64,000 bases of DNA from Streptomyces sp. NBC_01216 (GTDB lineage: Bacteria; Actinomycetota; Actinomycetes; Streptomycetales; Streptomycetaceae): assembly GCF_035994945.1 (NCBI RefSeq), contig NZ_CP108677.1, positions 2,356,001 through 2,420,000 on the forward strand, given 5' to 3'. Position 1 is the first letter of the stretch; every line of letters begins with the position of its first letter. Made by a program: the position numbers and the translations under genes. A model generated the notes under the pieces. It ran no database searches and was not told the DNA's origin. It worked only from the letters and a program-made list of their open reading frames with translations. Of the stretch, positions 49,880 to 58,759 are shown piece after piece.

Positions 49880-51121
49880 GTGGAAAGAGACGACCCCTTC
49901 GACACGGGCACGAGCCACGTCGGCGGCCTCCTGCGCCAGCCCCCGGCGGTCTGGGCCACGGCCGGCGCCTCCGTGGTCGCCTTCATGGGCATCGGCCTGG
50001 TCGACCCGATCCTGCCGTCCATCGCCCAGGGGCTGCGGGCCACCCCCAGCCAGGTCTCCCTGCTCTTCACCTCCTACTTCCTGATCACGGCCGTCGCGAT
50101 GCTGGTCACCGGCTTCGTCTCCAGCCGCATCGGCGGGCGCCGGACGCTGCTCGCCGGCCTCGCCCTCGTCGTGGTCTTCGCCGGACTCGCCGGCACCTCC
50201 GGCTCCGTCGCCCGGCTGGTCGGCTTCCGCGCGGGCTGGGGGCTGGGCAACGCGCTCTTCGTCTCGACGTCCCTGGCCGTGATCGTCGGCGCGGCGGCCG
50301 GCGGCAGCGCGGCGGCGATCCTGCTCTACGAGTCCGCGCTCGGACTCGGCATGGCGTGCGGGCCGCTGCTCGGCGCGGTCCTCGGCGACGCGAACTGGCG
50401 CTACCCCTTCTTCGGCACGGCCGCGCTGATGGCGATCGGCTTCCTGTGCATCGCGGTCTTCCTGAGGGAACAGCCGAAACCCGCGCGCAGGACCTCGCTG
50501 CTCGATCCGGTCAGGGCGCTGGGGCACGGCGGGCTCGCCTCCGCCGCGGCCGCCGCGTTCTTCTACAACTACGCGTTCTTCACGGTGCTCGCGTTCACGC
50601 CGTTCGCGCTGAACATGACCCCGTACGGGTCCGGCGCGGTCTTCTTCGCCTGGGGCGTGCTGCTCGCCGTCTTCTCCGTCCTGGTCGCCCCGCGGCTCCA
50701 GCGCCGCTTCGGCTCGCTGAGGGTACTGGGCGGCTCACTGGTCCTGCTCGCGGCCGACGTCGTCGTACTCGGCTACGGCGACCACGCCACGGCGACCGTC
50801 TGCACGGTTCTGTCGGGCGCGTTCATCGGCGTCAGCAACACGGTCTTCACGGAACTGGCGCTCGGCGTCTCCGACGCTCCCCGCCCGGTGGCGAGCGCGG
50901 GCTACAACTTCGTCCGCTGGTTCGCCGCGGCGGCGGCCCCGTTCCTCGCGCCGAGGATCGAGGAGTGGAGCGACGTCCACATGCCGTTCGTGGTCGCCGG
51001 CGGCGCGGCCGTCCTCGGCGCGGCCGTCGTCTGGACACGACGGGCCTCGCTCACCCACGAGGCGGCGGTGTCGGCACCGCGGCACGCCACGGAGGACGAG
51101 TTCTCGGCCTTCGCGAGCTGA
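49880..51121 (+). CDS. MFS transporter
   Basis: A 413-residue major facilitator superfamily protein with about twelve transmembrane segments. Motif A is partly kept in the loop after helix 2 (TGFVSSRIGGRRTLLAG), and helix 5 has the Gly-rich ESALGLGMACGPLLGAVLG of drug/H+ antiporters. An exporter of drugs or small metabolites is likely; the substrate is unknown. The GTG has GAGAGAGGGAC upstream. A promoter with a possible iron-box-like half site precedes it. It is convergent with the SUFU-domain gene and ends before a terminator. Confidence 0.9.
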   Translation: MERDDPFDTGTSHVGGLLRQPPAVWATAGASVVAFMGIGLVDPILPSIAQGLRATPSQVSLLFTSYFLITAVAMLVTGFVSSRIGGRRTLLAGLALVVVFAGLAGTSGSVARLVGFRAGWGLGNALFVSTSLAVIVGAAAGGSAAAILLYESALGLGMACGPLLGAVLGDANWRYPFFGTAALMAIGFLCIAVFLREQPKPARRTSLLDPVRALGHGGLASAAAAAFFYNYAFFTVLAFTPFALNMTPYGSGAVFFAWGVLLAVFSVLVAPRLQRRFGSLRVLGGSLVLLAADVVVLGYGDHATATVCTVLSGAFIGVSNTVFTELALGVSDAPRPVASAGYNFVRWFAAAAAPFLAPRIEEWSDVHMPFVVAGGAAVLGAAVVWTRRASLTHEAAVSAPRHATEDEFSAFAS

Positions 51122-51131
51122 GACCGGCGAA

Positions 51132-51155
51132 GCGCCGAGCGTCGGCGCTCGGCGC
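51132..51155. terminator. hairpin terminator between convergent genes
   Basis: A 10-bp perfect stem (51132-51141 with 51146-51155) with a TCGG loop, 10 nt past the MFS stop and 13 nt past the end of the convergent SUFU gene. It can act in both directions. Confidence 0.7.
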
Positions 51156-51168
51156 CTGTCAGGTGACC

Positions 51169-51753
51169 TCAGGCCAGCGGAACGGACCCTCGCCGGGGAT
51201 CGCGCAGGTCCGTGCCCGCGGCCAGCCAGCGCTCCTCCAGCGCCTGGGCGCCGTGCACCCGCTTCCAGGCCGCCTCGTTGGGCGTCATCGGCAGCAGCGG
51301 CAGGAAGCGGACCGGGTCCATCGGCGCGTCCAGTTCCAGGTCCTCCACCAGCCCGCCCGGCTCCGCGACCAGCACCGAGGTGAACGGGGCTCCGGGCCAC
51401 AGGGGTTCACCGACGTCCAGCGAGGCACCGGCCGCCACCACGACACCCTCGACCTGCGGCGTCGAGGCGAGCACCGCGAGCGGGCGCAGTACCTTGTCGG
51501 TGTCGGCGAGCCCACCGCGCACCGACAGCACGAGTTCCGCGCGCGGGCCCTTCACGGGGTCCGCGAGCGCGGCCGTCGGGTCGGCCATCGGCAGCGCCGC
51601 CATGCCGAGCGTGGCGTAGCGGACCACATCCCCGTCGACGAAGCGGAGGACCTCGATCCGATCCGTACCGAGAAAGGTCACCGCCGCGCGCGCGTCCGGT
51701 TCACCGAGCGCCGTACGCAAGCGGGCTTCGACCAGAGCAAGAACTTCTCCCAT
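51169..51753 (-). CDS. suppressor-of-fused (SUFU) domain protein
   Basis: A 194-residue single SUFU-domain protein: RIEVLRFVDGDVVRYATLGM, RAELVLSVRGGL in the core and PMTPNEAAWKRVHGAQALEE near the C-terminus, typical of bacterial members. Bacterial SUFU proteins are often immunity proteins of toxin systems or free cytosolic proteins of unknown role; no toxin gene is adjacent here. The ATG at 51753 is chosen by homology; its ribosome binding site is weak and an upstream TTG is open. It is divergent from the corA leader region. Confidence 0.82.
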   Translation of the reverse strand: MGEVLALVEARLRTALGEPDARAAVTFLGTDRIEVLRFVDGDVVRYATLGMAALPMADPTAALADPVKGPRAELVLSVRGGLADTDKVLRPLAVLASTPQVEGVVVAAGASLDVGEPLWPGAPFTSVLVAEPGGLVEDLELDAPMDPVRFLPLLPMTPNEAAWKRVHGAQALEERWLAAGTDLRDPRRGSVPLA

Positions 51754-52165
51754 GCAGTGAGCATAAAGCGCGTATGGAACGGGCAAAGTAAGGGATTGAC
51801 CCTCAGTCGGCTGATAGTCTTGGCCGCTGGTCGGGCTTCCCGATCACTCGTCATCCCCCACGGGGGACCGGCTGGAGGAGGTGGGGCTGCGTGGATCGAA
51901 GTCGGTCGGGCAGTACCAACCGCTCTTCCGCCCCGCGCCCCGGCCCGGCGCGCTTTCTCCGGTGACCTGAGGAACCCTCCCGTCCCCGTCACCCGGCAGC
52001 TCGCACGACGGAAGAGCATCTCGCCTTTGCCTGTCTGTAGCGAACGCCGTCACCGCGATCCCGCGGTGCCGCCCGCTTTGCGGACGTAGGACGTCAGGTC
52101 CGTCACGTCCCCATTCCGGGCTGTGCCACGTCTCGCCGACGGCTCTCCGTGAAGGAGCATGCCGA
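51754..52165. other. long leader/intergenic region upstream of corA
   Basis: About 410 bp between the SUFU gene (-) and corA (+). It contains an AT-richer segment at 51775-51830 likely to hold promoters, and a 24-codon ORF with a strong ribosome binding site (listed separately). I do not recognise a magnesium riboswitch (M-box) here. Confidence 0.45.
51891..51965 (+). CDS. possible 24-codon leader ORF upstream of corA
   Basis: A GTG at 51891 preceded by GGAGGAGG opens a 24-codon frame, MDRSRSGSTNRSSAPRPGPA then RFLR, ending at 51965, 200 nt before corA. It is rich in Arg, Ser and Pro. Proline-rich leader peptides control magnesium-transporter genes in enterobacteria (mgtL, corL), so a regulatory role is conceivable, but this rests only on position and ribosome binding site. 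Confidence 0.3.
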   Translation: MDRSRSGSTNRSSAPRPGPARFLR

Positions 52166-53293
52166 ATGTCGATGATCCGTGACCTGCGCGCCGCGGTCCG
52201 CCCCACCCTGCGCTCCGGTCTGCGCAAGACCGCCACCGTCTACACCGCGTACGACCCCACCCGTGACCCCTCCGCGTCCAGCGCCGTCGTCGACTGCGCC
52301 GTGTACCGCGACGGCGGCCGGGTGGACGACCGCCACTGCCTGACCCCGCGCGGCGCCATGCAGGAGGTACGCCGGAACGGCGGCTTCGCCTGGATCGGGC
52401 TGCACGAGCCGACCGAGGCCGAATTCGCCGGTATCGCGGCCGAGTTCGGGCTCCACCCGCTGGCCGTCGAGGATGCCGTCCACGCCCACCAGCGGCCCAA
52501 GCTGGAGCGCTACGACGACACCCTGTTCACCGTCTTCAAGACGATCCACTACGGCGAGCACGCCGAACTCACCGCGACCAGCGAGGTCGTGGAGACCGGC
52601 GAGGTGATGTGCTTCACCGGGCCGGACTTCGTGATCACCGTCCGGCACGGCGGTCAGGGCTCGCTACGCAACCTCCGCCACCGCCTCCAGGGCGAGCCGG
52701 AGCTGCTGGGCAAGGGCCCCTCGTCGGTCCTGCACGCCATCGCCGACCACGTCGTCGACGGGTACATCGCGGTCGCCGACGCCGTCGAACTCGACATCGA
52801 CCAGATCGAGATCGACGTCTTCTCCCCGCCCGCCAAAGGGTCGACGCGGGGCGCCGACACCGGCCGGATCTACCAGCTCAAGCGCGAGGTCCTGGAGTTC
52901 AAGCGGGCGGTCACCCCCCTGCTGCGCCCGATGCAGCTGCTGAGCGAGCGCCCGATGCGGCTGGTCGACCCGGACATCCAGAAGTACTTCCGTGACGTCG
53001 CCGACCACCTGGCACGCGTACAGGAGCAGGTCGTCGGCTTCGACGAGCTGCTCAACTCCATCCTCCAGGCCAACCTCGCGCAGGCGACGGTCGCGCAGAA
53101 CGAGGACATGCGCAAGATCACCTCCTGGGCGGCGATCGTGGCCGTCCCCACGGCGGTCTGCGGGGTCTACGGCATGAACTTCGAGCACATGCCGGAACTG
53201 CACTGGAGGTACGGCTACCCGATGGTGCTGGCCGGCATCACCGCGATCTGTTTCACCATCCACCGCACGCTGAAGCGCAACGGCTGGCTTTGA
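52166..53293 (+). CDS. corA: CorA-family magnesium/cobalt transporter
   Basis: A 375-residue CorA-type divalent cation channel. A large cytosolic N-terminal domain (about 1-310, with FAWIGLHEPTEAEFAGIAAE and HPLAVEDAVHAHQRPKLERY), a long stalk helix, then two transmembrane helices with the signature YGMNFEHMPEL between them at the pore mouth and a basic C-terminus KRNGWL. Functional units are pentamers in the plasma membrane. The ATG has GAAGGAG at 10-nt spacing. The long upstream region with a short ORF suggests post-transcriptional control. A soluble MgtE-N/CBS protein is encoded nearby. Confidence 0.93.
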   Translation: MSMIRDLRAAVRPTLRSGLRKTATVYTAYDPTRDPSASSAVVDCAVYRDGGRVDDRHCLTPRGAMQEVRRNGGFAWIGLHEPTEAEFAGIAAEFGLHPLAVEDAVHAHQRPKLERYDDTLFTVFKTIHYGEHAELTATSEVVETGEVMCFTGPDFVITVRHGGQGSLRNLRHRLQGEPELLGKGPSSVLHAIADHVVDGYIAVADAVELDIDQIEIDVFSPPAKGSTRGADTGRIYQLKREVLEFKRAVTPLLRPMQLLSERPMRLVDPDIQKYFRDVADHLARVQEQVVGFDELLNSILQANLAQATVAQNEDMRKITSWAAIVAVPTAVCGVYGMNFEHMPELHWRYGYPMVLAGITAICFTIHRTLKRNGWL

Positions 53294-53502
53294 CGTCCTC
53301 GCCCCCCTGCGGGAGGCGCGGTTCCCGTCGGCCCCGCGACGGCGCCGCCCGGCGTGGTGTGTCCGCGCCGCGTCGGACTCGCGGACCAAGCGGTCCAGAG
53401 AGGCCGCGAACGTCAGGCGTGTCGGTCACGGCGGGAGAGCTCGCGGCGCTCATCGGCCACCCGTTCATGAGCGCGGGTGAGACGAAGCAATAGGCTGCGC
53501 CC

Positions 53503-54012
53503 ATGACGGAATCGCAGCTCGACCCCGCTCTCGTCGAGGAGGCCACCAAGAAGTCCGGCCTCGTCTGGGTCCGGGGTGACGCCCCGGCCGCGCGGGCCCT
53601 GTGGCACGTCTGGCACGACGGCGCCGCGCTCCTGGTGGGCGACGGCCCCGGCGAGCAGCCGCTGCCCGGTCTGGCGGACGGCGGCACGGCCGAGGTGACC
53701 GTCCGCAGCAAGGACAAGGGCGGCAGGATCCTGTCCTGGACGGCCGCCGTGCGCGAACTGGCCGCCGGTTCACCGGGGTGGGAGGCGGCGGTCGCCGAAC
53801 TGAAGGGCAAGCGCCTGAACGCGCCGGACGGCGAGGCCGTGCCCGAGCGGTGGGCGCGGGAGTGCCGGGTACTGCGCCTGGAGCCGGTCGACTCGACGAC
53901 ACGGCTGCCGGAAGGGTCCCTGGCCGCCGTGCCGCGGCCCTCGGACGCGATCACCCGGCGTCCGGTCCCGGCCGCGCTGCCCCGGCTGCTGCTCAAGCGG
54001 CGCAAGCGCTGA
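53503..54012 (+). CDS. conserved protein, possibly split-barrel fold
   Basis: A 169-residue soluble protein. The N-terminal about 100 residues (GLVWVRGDAPAARALWHVWH, ALLVGDGPGEQPL, AEVTVRSKDKGGRILSW) read like the alternating strands of a pyridoxamine-phosphate-oxidase/flavin-reductase-type split barrel, but no cofactor motif is clear. The end is basic (LPRLLLKRRKR). The ATG at 53503 is well placed. The family seems conserved in actinomycetes; the function is unknown, and the fold suggestion is weak inference. Confidence 0.68.
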   Translation: MTESQLDPALVEEATKKSGLVWVRGDAPAARALWHVWHDGAALLVGDGPGEQPLPGLADGGTAEVTVRSKDKGGRILSWTAAVRELAAGSPGWEAAVAELKGKRLNAPDGEAVPERWARECRVLRLEPVDSTTRLPEGSLAAVPRPSDAITRRPVPAALPRLLLKRRKR

Positions 54013-54040
54013 CGGTCCGGGCGGCCCCGGCCCCCCGGCG

Positions 54041-54805
54041 TCAGGTGCGGGGCAGCTGTTTGCCGTAGTCCAGGATCTGCCCCTTGGCGGGAGCGTCCAG
54101 CGGGAAGTCCTTGTCCCACTCCGAGAGCACCACCACGCCTCCGCCGCCGCCCCGGGCGAAGCGGAGCGGGAAGGGAGTGCCCTCGAGGGAGACGTCCAGG
54201 GTGCCTCCCTCGCCGTCCTCGCCGCCCTTGACCTTGACCGTGCGCAGGCCGCCGATCTTGTCCCGGTCCCCCTTGACGAGCCGGCCGTGCAGCCCGGTCA
54301 GCCCGTCGAGGAGCACACCCATCTCGGTGAAGCCGCGCAGCTGCTTGTACGAGGGGTCGTCCTGCGGAACCTTCACGTACATGTCGTCGAGGGTGTCGGC
54401 GGCAGCGGTGTCGGCATCCGCCTCGCCCTGCTTCCCGGAACCCTCGTCCTCGTGCGACCAGAAACCCGCGTCGGCCTTGAGATAGAGCGTGTCGTCGATC
54501 CGGAGCAGCTCGAAGGTGCTGTTCTTCGTCACGACCGAGCCGCTCGCGCCGTTCTCCTTGAGCCGCATGTTCAGCTTGTACGTGCCGTCCTTGCTGACGA
54601 GCGTGCCCGCCAGCCGGACCGCCTGGGCCGCGTCCGCCGCCGACCGGGCCTCCTCCTCGATGGCGGTGGCAGACAGCTTGCCGACCCCGTTCGTCCCCTC
54701 GTCCGGGTCCGAGGCACAGCCGGTGAGCCCGGCCGCGAGCCCGGCGCAGAGTGCCACGGGCAGGACGACCCTGCGGATACGCGATGCCGGAGAAGGAACG
54801 GTCAC
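54041..54805 (-). CDS. lipoprotein (LppX/LprG or LolA-like fold)
   Basis: A 254-residue lipoprotein: a signal peptide from the GTG at 54805 with lipobox AGLTGC (Cys30), then an extracytoplasmic domain of alternating strands (VRLAGTLVSKDGTYKLNMRL, SFELLRI-type, DTLYLKADAGFWSH). This layout resembles actinobacterial LppX/LprG/LolA-like lipid-binding lipoproteins. Residues about 115-130 are acidic and disordered. The start is supported by GAGG 8 nt upstream. It is convergent with the previous gene (28-bp gap) and divergent from the MgtE-N/CBS gene. Lipid binding is inference from fold only. Confidence 0.8.
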   Translation of the reverse strand: MTVPSPASRIRRVVLPVALCAGLAAGLTGCASDPDEGTNGVGKLSATAIEEEARSAADAAQAVRLAGTLVSKDGTYKLNMRLKENGASGSVVTKNSTFELLRIDDTLYLKADAGFWSHEDEGSGKQGEADADTAAADTLDDMYVKVPQDDPSYKQLRGFTEMGVLLDGLTGLHGRLVKGDRDKIGGLRTVKVKGGEDGEGGTLDVSLEGTPFPLRFARGGGGGVVVLSEWDKDFPLDAPAKGQILDYGKQLPRT

Positions 54806-55013
54806 CTGCGCTGCCTCTCGTGTACTTCGGGCCGGTGGGGGCGGCCTCGTCGGTGGGGGGACGGCAGCTCGCAGCGTACCCGGGGCGGCCGTGGCCCCCG
54901 ACAGGCAGCCGTACGGGCGCTCTGTCGAAGCGGCACGCAAGGGCACGGGCTAGCCTGAACCCGGCATACCTCAGCAATGACCCGTATCGAGCGGCACCGA
55001 GGAGGCGCGTGGC

Positions 55014-56297
55014 ATGGCGGCAGGCGCCTCCCGGATCTTCGTCTCGCATCTCGCCGGAGTCCCCGTCTTCGACCCCAACGGCGACCAGGTCGGCCGGGTC
55101 GGCGATCTCGTCGCCATGCTCCGGGTGGGAGGCCGTCCGCCGCGGCTGCTCGGGATGGTCGTCGAGATCATGCTCAGCCGCCGCCGGATCTTCCTGCCGA
55201 TGACGCGGGTCACCGGGGTCGAGTCCGGACAGGTCATCACCACGGGCGTGGTCAACATGCGCCGCTTCGAGCAGCGGCCCACCGAGCGGCTGGTCCTCGG
55301 CGAACTCCTCGACCGCCGGGTGCGGCTGGTGGGGCAGGACGGGCAGAGCGAGGAGGTCACCGTCCTCGACGTGGCGATCCAGCAGCTGCCGGCCCGCCGC
55401 GACTGGGAGATCGACAAGGTCTTCGTGCGGCGCGGCAAGGGAGGCGCGCTGCGCCGCAAGGGCGAGGCGCTGACCGTCGAGTGGTCCGCGGTGACGGGGT
55501 TCTCCCTGGAGGAGCACGGGCAGGGCGCCGAGAGTCTGGTCGCCACCTTCGAACGGCTGCGCCCGGCCGACCTGGCGAACGTGCTGCACCACCTCTCCCC
55601 CAAGCGGCGGTCGGAGGTCGCCGCCGCCCTCGACGACGACCGGCTCGCGGACGTCCTGGAGGAGCTGCCGGAGGACGACCGGATCGAGATCCTCGGAAAG
55701 CTGAAGGAGGAGCGGGCGGCCGACGTCCTGGAGGCGATGGACCCGGACGACGCCGCCGACCTGCTCTCGGAGCTGCCCGAGGAGGACAAGGAGCGCCTCC
55801 TCACCCTGATGCAGCCCGACGACGCCGCCGACGTCCGGCGGCTGATGTCGTACGAGGAGCGGACCGCGGGCGGTCTGATGACCACCGAGCCGATCGTGCT
55901 GCGGCCCGACGCCACGGTCGCGGACGCGCTGGCCCGGGTCCGCCAGCAGGACCTCTCCCCCGCGCTGGCGGCGCAGGTGTACGTGTGCCGCCCTCCGGAC
56001 GAGACGCCGACCGGCAAGTACCTGGGCACGGTGCACTTCCAACGGCTGCTGCGCGACCCGCCGTTCACCCTGGTCAGCTCGCTGGTGGACAGCGATCTGC
56101 CGCCGCTCGCGCCGGACACCCCCCTGCCGGCCGTCACCAGCTACCTCGCCGCGTACAACATGGTCGCCGCTCCCGTGGTCGACGAGAGCGGCTCGCTGCT
56201 CGGCGCGGTGACCGTGGACGACGTGCTGGACCACCTGCTGCCGGAGGACTGGCGCGAGACCGAGTTCCACGTGGAGGGGGCGCCGGATGCCGGCTGA
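55014..56297 (+). CDS. soluble PRC-barrel/MgtE-N/CBS protein
   Basis: A 427-residue protein without transmembrane helices. Residues about 5-170 contain two PRC-barrel-like strands (GVPVFDPNGDQVGRVGDLVA). Residues about 180-280 are an MgtE N-terminal superhelix (LANVLHHLSPKRRSEVAAAL, VLEAMDPDDAADLLSELPEE). Residues about 285-415 are a CBS-domain pair (RTAGGLMTTEPIVLRPDATV, MVAAPVVDESGSLLGAVTVD). It has the sensor half of an MgtE magnesium transporter but not the channel. The same architecture exists in mycobacteria near corA. The ATG follows GAGGAGG. The next gene (DUF1003) overlaps by 11 nt. Confidence 0.9.
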   Translation: MAAGASRIFVSHLAGVPVFDPNGDQVGRVGDLVAMLRVGGRPPRLLGMVVEIMLSRRRIFLPMTRVTGVESGQVITTGVVNMRRFEQRPTERLVLGELLDRRVRLVGQDGQSEEVTVLDVAIQQLPARRDWEIDKVFVRRGKGGALRRKGEALTVEWSAVTGFSLEEHGQGAESLVATFERLRPADLANVLHHLSPKRRSEVAAALDDDRLADVLEELPEDDRIEILGKLKEERAADVLEAMDPDDAADLLSELPEEDKERLLTLMQPDDAADVRRLMSYEERTAGGLMTTEPIVLRPDATVADALARVRQQDLSPALAAQVYVCRPPDETPTGKYLGTVHFQRLLRDPPFTLVSSLVDSDLPPLAPDTPLPAVTSYLAAYNMVAAPVVDESGSLLGAVTVDDVLDHLLPEDWRETEFHVEGAPDAG

Positions 56298-56850
56298 GCG
56301 CGCGCAGGAGCGCGAGCGGTCCGCCGCCCGCATCCGGCTCGACGTCCCGCGTGAACGGCGAGCCAGGCTCCTCCCCGAGTACGACCCTGAGGCATTCGGC
56401 AGACTGTCGGAGCGGATCGCCCGCTTCCTGGGAACCGGTCGTTTCCTCGTCTGGATGACGCTGACGATCATCGTCTGGGTGCTGTGGAACGTCTTCGCGC
56501 CGCCCGCGCTGCGCTTCGACGAGTACCCGTTCATCTTCCTGACCCTCGTGCTCTCGCTCCAGGCCTCGTACGCGGCGCCGCTGATCCTCCTCGCCCAGAA
56601 CCGGCAGGACGACCGGGACCGCGTCAACCTCGAACAGGACCGGAAGCAGAACGAGCGGTCGATCGCGGACACCGAGTACCTGACCCGTGAGGTCGCCGCG
56701 CTGCGGATGGGGCTCGGTGAGGTGGCGACCCGCGACTGGATCCGCTCCGAGCTGCAGGACCTCACGAAGGAGCTGGAGGAGCGCCTGGACGGGCACCGGG
56801 GCCCGCTTCCCGCGGGCGGCGAACGCAGAAGTGACGTACCCGACCGCTGA
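56287..56850 (+). CDS. DUF1003 membrane protein
   Basis: A 187-residue DUF1003 protein. Two transmembrane helices (FLVWMTLTIIVWVLWNVF and FIFLTLVLSLQASYAAPLIL) follow an amphipathic N-terminal region, and QNRQDDRDR marks the family. The C-terminal tail is charged and helical. The ATG overlaps the end of the MgtE-N/CBS gene by 11 nt, so the two are translationally coupled and probably work together, possibly in magnesium homeostasis; no activity is established. Confidence 0.9.
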   Translation: MPAERAQERERSAARIRLDVPRERRARLLPEYDPEAFGRLSERIARFLGTGRFLVWMTLTIIVWVLWNVFAPPALRFDEYPFIFLTLVLSLQASYAAPLILLAQNRQDDRDRVNLEQDRKQNERSIADTEYLTREVAALRMGLGEVATRDWIRSELQDLTKELEERLDGHRGPLPAGGERRSDVPDR

Positions 56851-56894
56851 CAGGGCTTTCCGGGGCCGGTGGTCGGCGCCGTACCATCATCGGT

Positions 56895-58028
56895 ATGGCT
56901 ACGGAAGACGCGGTGCGCGAAGCACTGGCGACGGTGAACGACCCCGAGATCAACAAACCGATCACTGAGCTCGGCATGGTCAAGTCGGTGGAGATCGAGT
57001 CCGACGGCAGGGTGGCCGTCACGGTCTATCTCACCGTCTCCGGCTGTCCCATGCGCGACACGATCACCCAGCGCGTCACCGAGGCCGTCTCGCGGGTCGA
57101 CGGCGTGACGGGGGTCGACGTCACGCTCGACGTGATGAGCGACGAACAGCGCAAGGAACTGGCCACCGCGCTGCGCGGCACCACCGCCGAGCGCGAGGTG
57201 CCCTTCGCCAAGCCCGGTTCGCTGACCCGTGTGTACGCGGTCGCCTCCGGCAAGGGCGGTGTCGGCAAGTCCTCCGTCACCGTCAACCTGGCCGCCGCGA
57301 TGGCCGCCGACGGGCTGAAGGTCGGCGTCGTCGACGCCGACATCTACGGCCACAGCGTGCCGCGCATGCTGGGTGCCGACGGGCGTCCGACCCAGGTCGA
57401 GAACATGATCATGCCGCCGTCGGCGAACGGCGTGAAGGTCATCTCGATCGGCATGTTCACCCCGGGCAACGCCCCGGTCGTGTGGCGCGGCCCGATGCTG
57501 CACCGCGCGCTCCAGCAGTTCCTCGCCGACGTGTACTGGGGCGACCTGGACGTCCTGCTCCTCGACCTGCCGCCGGGCACCGGCGACATCGCGATCTCAG
57601 TGGCCCAGCTGGTGCCGAACGCCGAGATCCTGGTCGTCACCACCCCGCAGCAGGCTGCGGCCGAGGTCGCCGAGCGGGCCGGCTCGATCGCCGTGCAGAC
57701 CCACCAGAAGATCGTCGGCGTCGTCGAGAACATGTCGGGGCTGCCGTGTCCGCACTGCGACGAGATGGTCGACGTGTTCGGCACGGGCGGCGGCCAGAGG
57801 GTCGCCGACGGTCTGACGAAGACCACGGGCGCCGCCGTCCCGGTCCTCGGCTCGATCCCGATCGACGTCCGCCTGCGCGAGGGCGGCGACGAGGGCAGGC
57901 CGGTCGTCCTGACCGACCCCGACTCCCCGGCGGGCGCCGCGCTGCGGTCCATCGCAGGCAAGCTCGGCGGCCGGGCCAGGGGCCTGTCCGGCATGAGTCT
58001 GGGGATCACCCCGCGCAACAAGTTCTGA
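56895..58028 (+). CDS. mrp: Mrp/ApbC family Fe-S carrier ATPase
   Basis: A 377-residue P-loop protein of the Mrp/NBP35 family. Residues 1-95 are a MIP18/DUF59 domain (NDPEINKPITELGMV, SGCPMRDTI). Residues about 108-360 are the ATPase with deviant Walker A GKGGVGKS (119-126), VDADIYGHSVPRML, LDLPPGTGDI, and the cluster-bridging Cys pair CPHC. It binds and transfers Fe-S clusters in the cytosol as a dimer. The ATG at 56895 is close behind DUF1003, so it may be part of the same unit. A strong terminator follows. The same gene lies near tatB and htrA in M. tuberculosis. Confidence 0.95.
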   Translation: MATEDAVREALATVNDPEINKPITELGMVKSVEIESDGRVAVTVYLTVSGCPMRDTITQRVTEAVSRVDGVTGVDVTLDVMSDEQRKELATALRGTTAEREVPFAKPGSLTRVYAVASGKGGVGKSSVTVNLAAAMAADGLKVGVVDADIYGHSVPRMLGADGRPTQVENMIMPPSANGVKVISIGMFTPGNAPVVWRGPMLHRALQQFLADVYWGDLDVLLLDLPPGTGDIAISVAQLVPNAEILVVTTPQQAAAEVAERAGSIAVQTHQKIVGVVENMSGLPCPHCDEMVDVFGTGGGQRVADGLTKTTGAAVPVLGSIPIDVRLREGGDEGRPVVLTDPDSPAGAALRSIAGKLGGRARGLSGMSLGITPRNKF

Positions 58029-58047
58029 GACTGAGAGCCCGTACGTG

Positions 58048-58081
58048 ACGGAGGGCGCCCCCGCGCGGGGGCGCCCTCCGT
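58048..58081 (+). terminator. hairpin terminator after mrp
   Basis: A perfect 15-bp stem (58048-58062 with 58067-58081) with a GCGC loop, 20 nt past the mrp stop and 49 nt before the end of the convergent gene; it can serve both. Confidence 0.82.
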
Positions 58082-58129
58082 CGTTCGCGCCGTGGCCGGG
58101 ATGTCGGCCGGGCCGCCGGGAACGGGCCG

Positions 58130-58759
58130 CTACGCGTACACCTCGAGGTCCTGGACCGCGCGGAACGCGAGGCCGTAGGCGCTCATGCCCCGGCCGTAGG
58201 CGCCGAGGTGCACGCCGGCCGCCGTGGCTCCGGCGAGCACCCAGCCGAACTCGGACTCCCGGTAGTGGAACGGCATCGGCACACCGTCGACCGGCAACGA
58301 CAGCGTCGACCACGCGGGCCCGGCCAGGTCGTCGGCCAGCTCGAACGCGGTCTCCGTCTGCTGGTCCAGCCATTCGTTGCGCAGCGCGTGGTCCAGCTGC
58401 GCCGGCCACGTGTACGCGAGCAGACCCGACCCGGCGAGCCAGGCGGCGGAGGAGACCGTGGTGGCGTCGAGCACCCCGGTGCCGTCGCCCGTGCGCCGTA
58501 CCGGGCTCGCCGCGACCGTCACCACGACGGCGAAGCGCTCCTTCTCGGCGCCGCTCGCGTCGGACTTTATGGACGGCTCGTCGCCGTGTCCCATCGATCC
58601 GTGCTGGACGGTCCCGTCCGCGGCCGTGCCGACCTGCATCAGCCAGCGCGGCCCGGTGAACGCCTCGTCAAGGCCGTACCAGGCGAAGGACGCCGCCCGG
58701 TATCCCTCAACGGTGCGCCGGGCCACGGGAACCCCGTCCGCCCGACTCGTCGTCTCCAT
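58130..58759 (-). CDS. conserved protein of unknown function
   Basis: A 209-residue cytosolic protein beginning METTSRADGVPVARRTVEGY. It has no Cys, no signal peptide and no membrane helix; Trp/Tyr-rich strands (RAASFAWYGLDEAFTGPRWL, LLAYTWPAQLDHALRNEWL, FHYRESEFGWVLAG) suggest a beta-rich globular protein. The codon use and length look normal for the genome. I recognise no family. It is on the same strand as tatB, 80 bp downstream, so it could be transcribed with the sigE-tatB block. Confidence 0.7.
   Translation of the reverse strand: METTSRADGVPVARRTVEGYRAASFAWYGLDEAFTGPRWLMQVGTAADGTVQHGSMGHGDEPSIKSDASGAEKERFAVVVTVAASPVRRTGDGTGVLDATTVSSAAWLAGSGLLAYTWPAQLDHALRNEWLDQQTETAFELADDLAGPAWSTLSLPVDGVPMPFHYRESEFGWVLAGATAAGVHLGAYGRGMSAYGLAFRAVQDLEVYA

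Noticed and set aside
51754..52165. Possible magnesium riboswitch (M-box) upstream of corA
   Set aside because: I could not find the conserved M-box core or its stems by eye; only a short ORF with a ribosome binding site is supported.
53253..57503. A long open minus-strand frame (over 1,400 codons) antisense to mrp, DUF1003 and MgtE-N/CBS
   Set aside because: The opposite strand holds well-defined families with ribosome binding sites; the antisense translation is Arg/Ser/Gly-rich noise.
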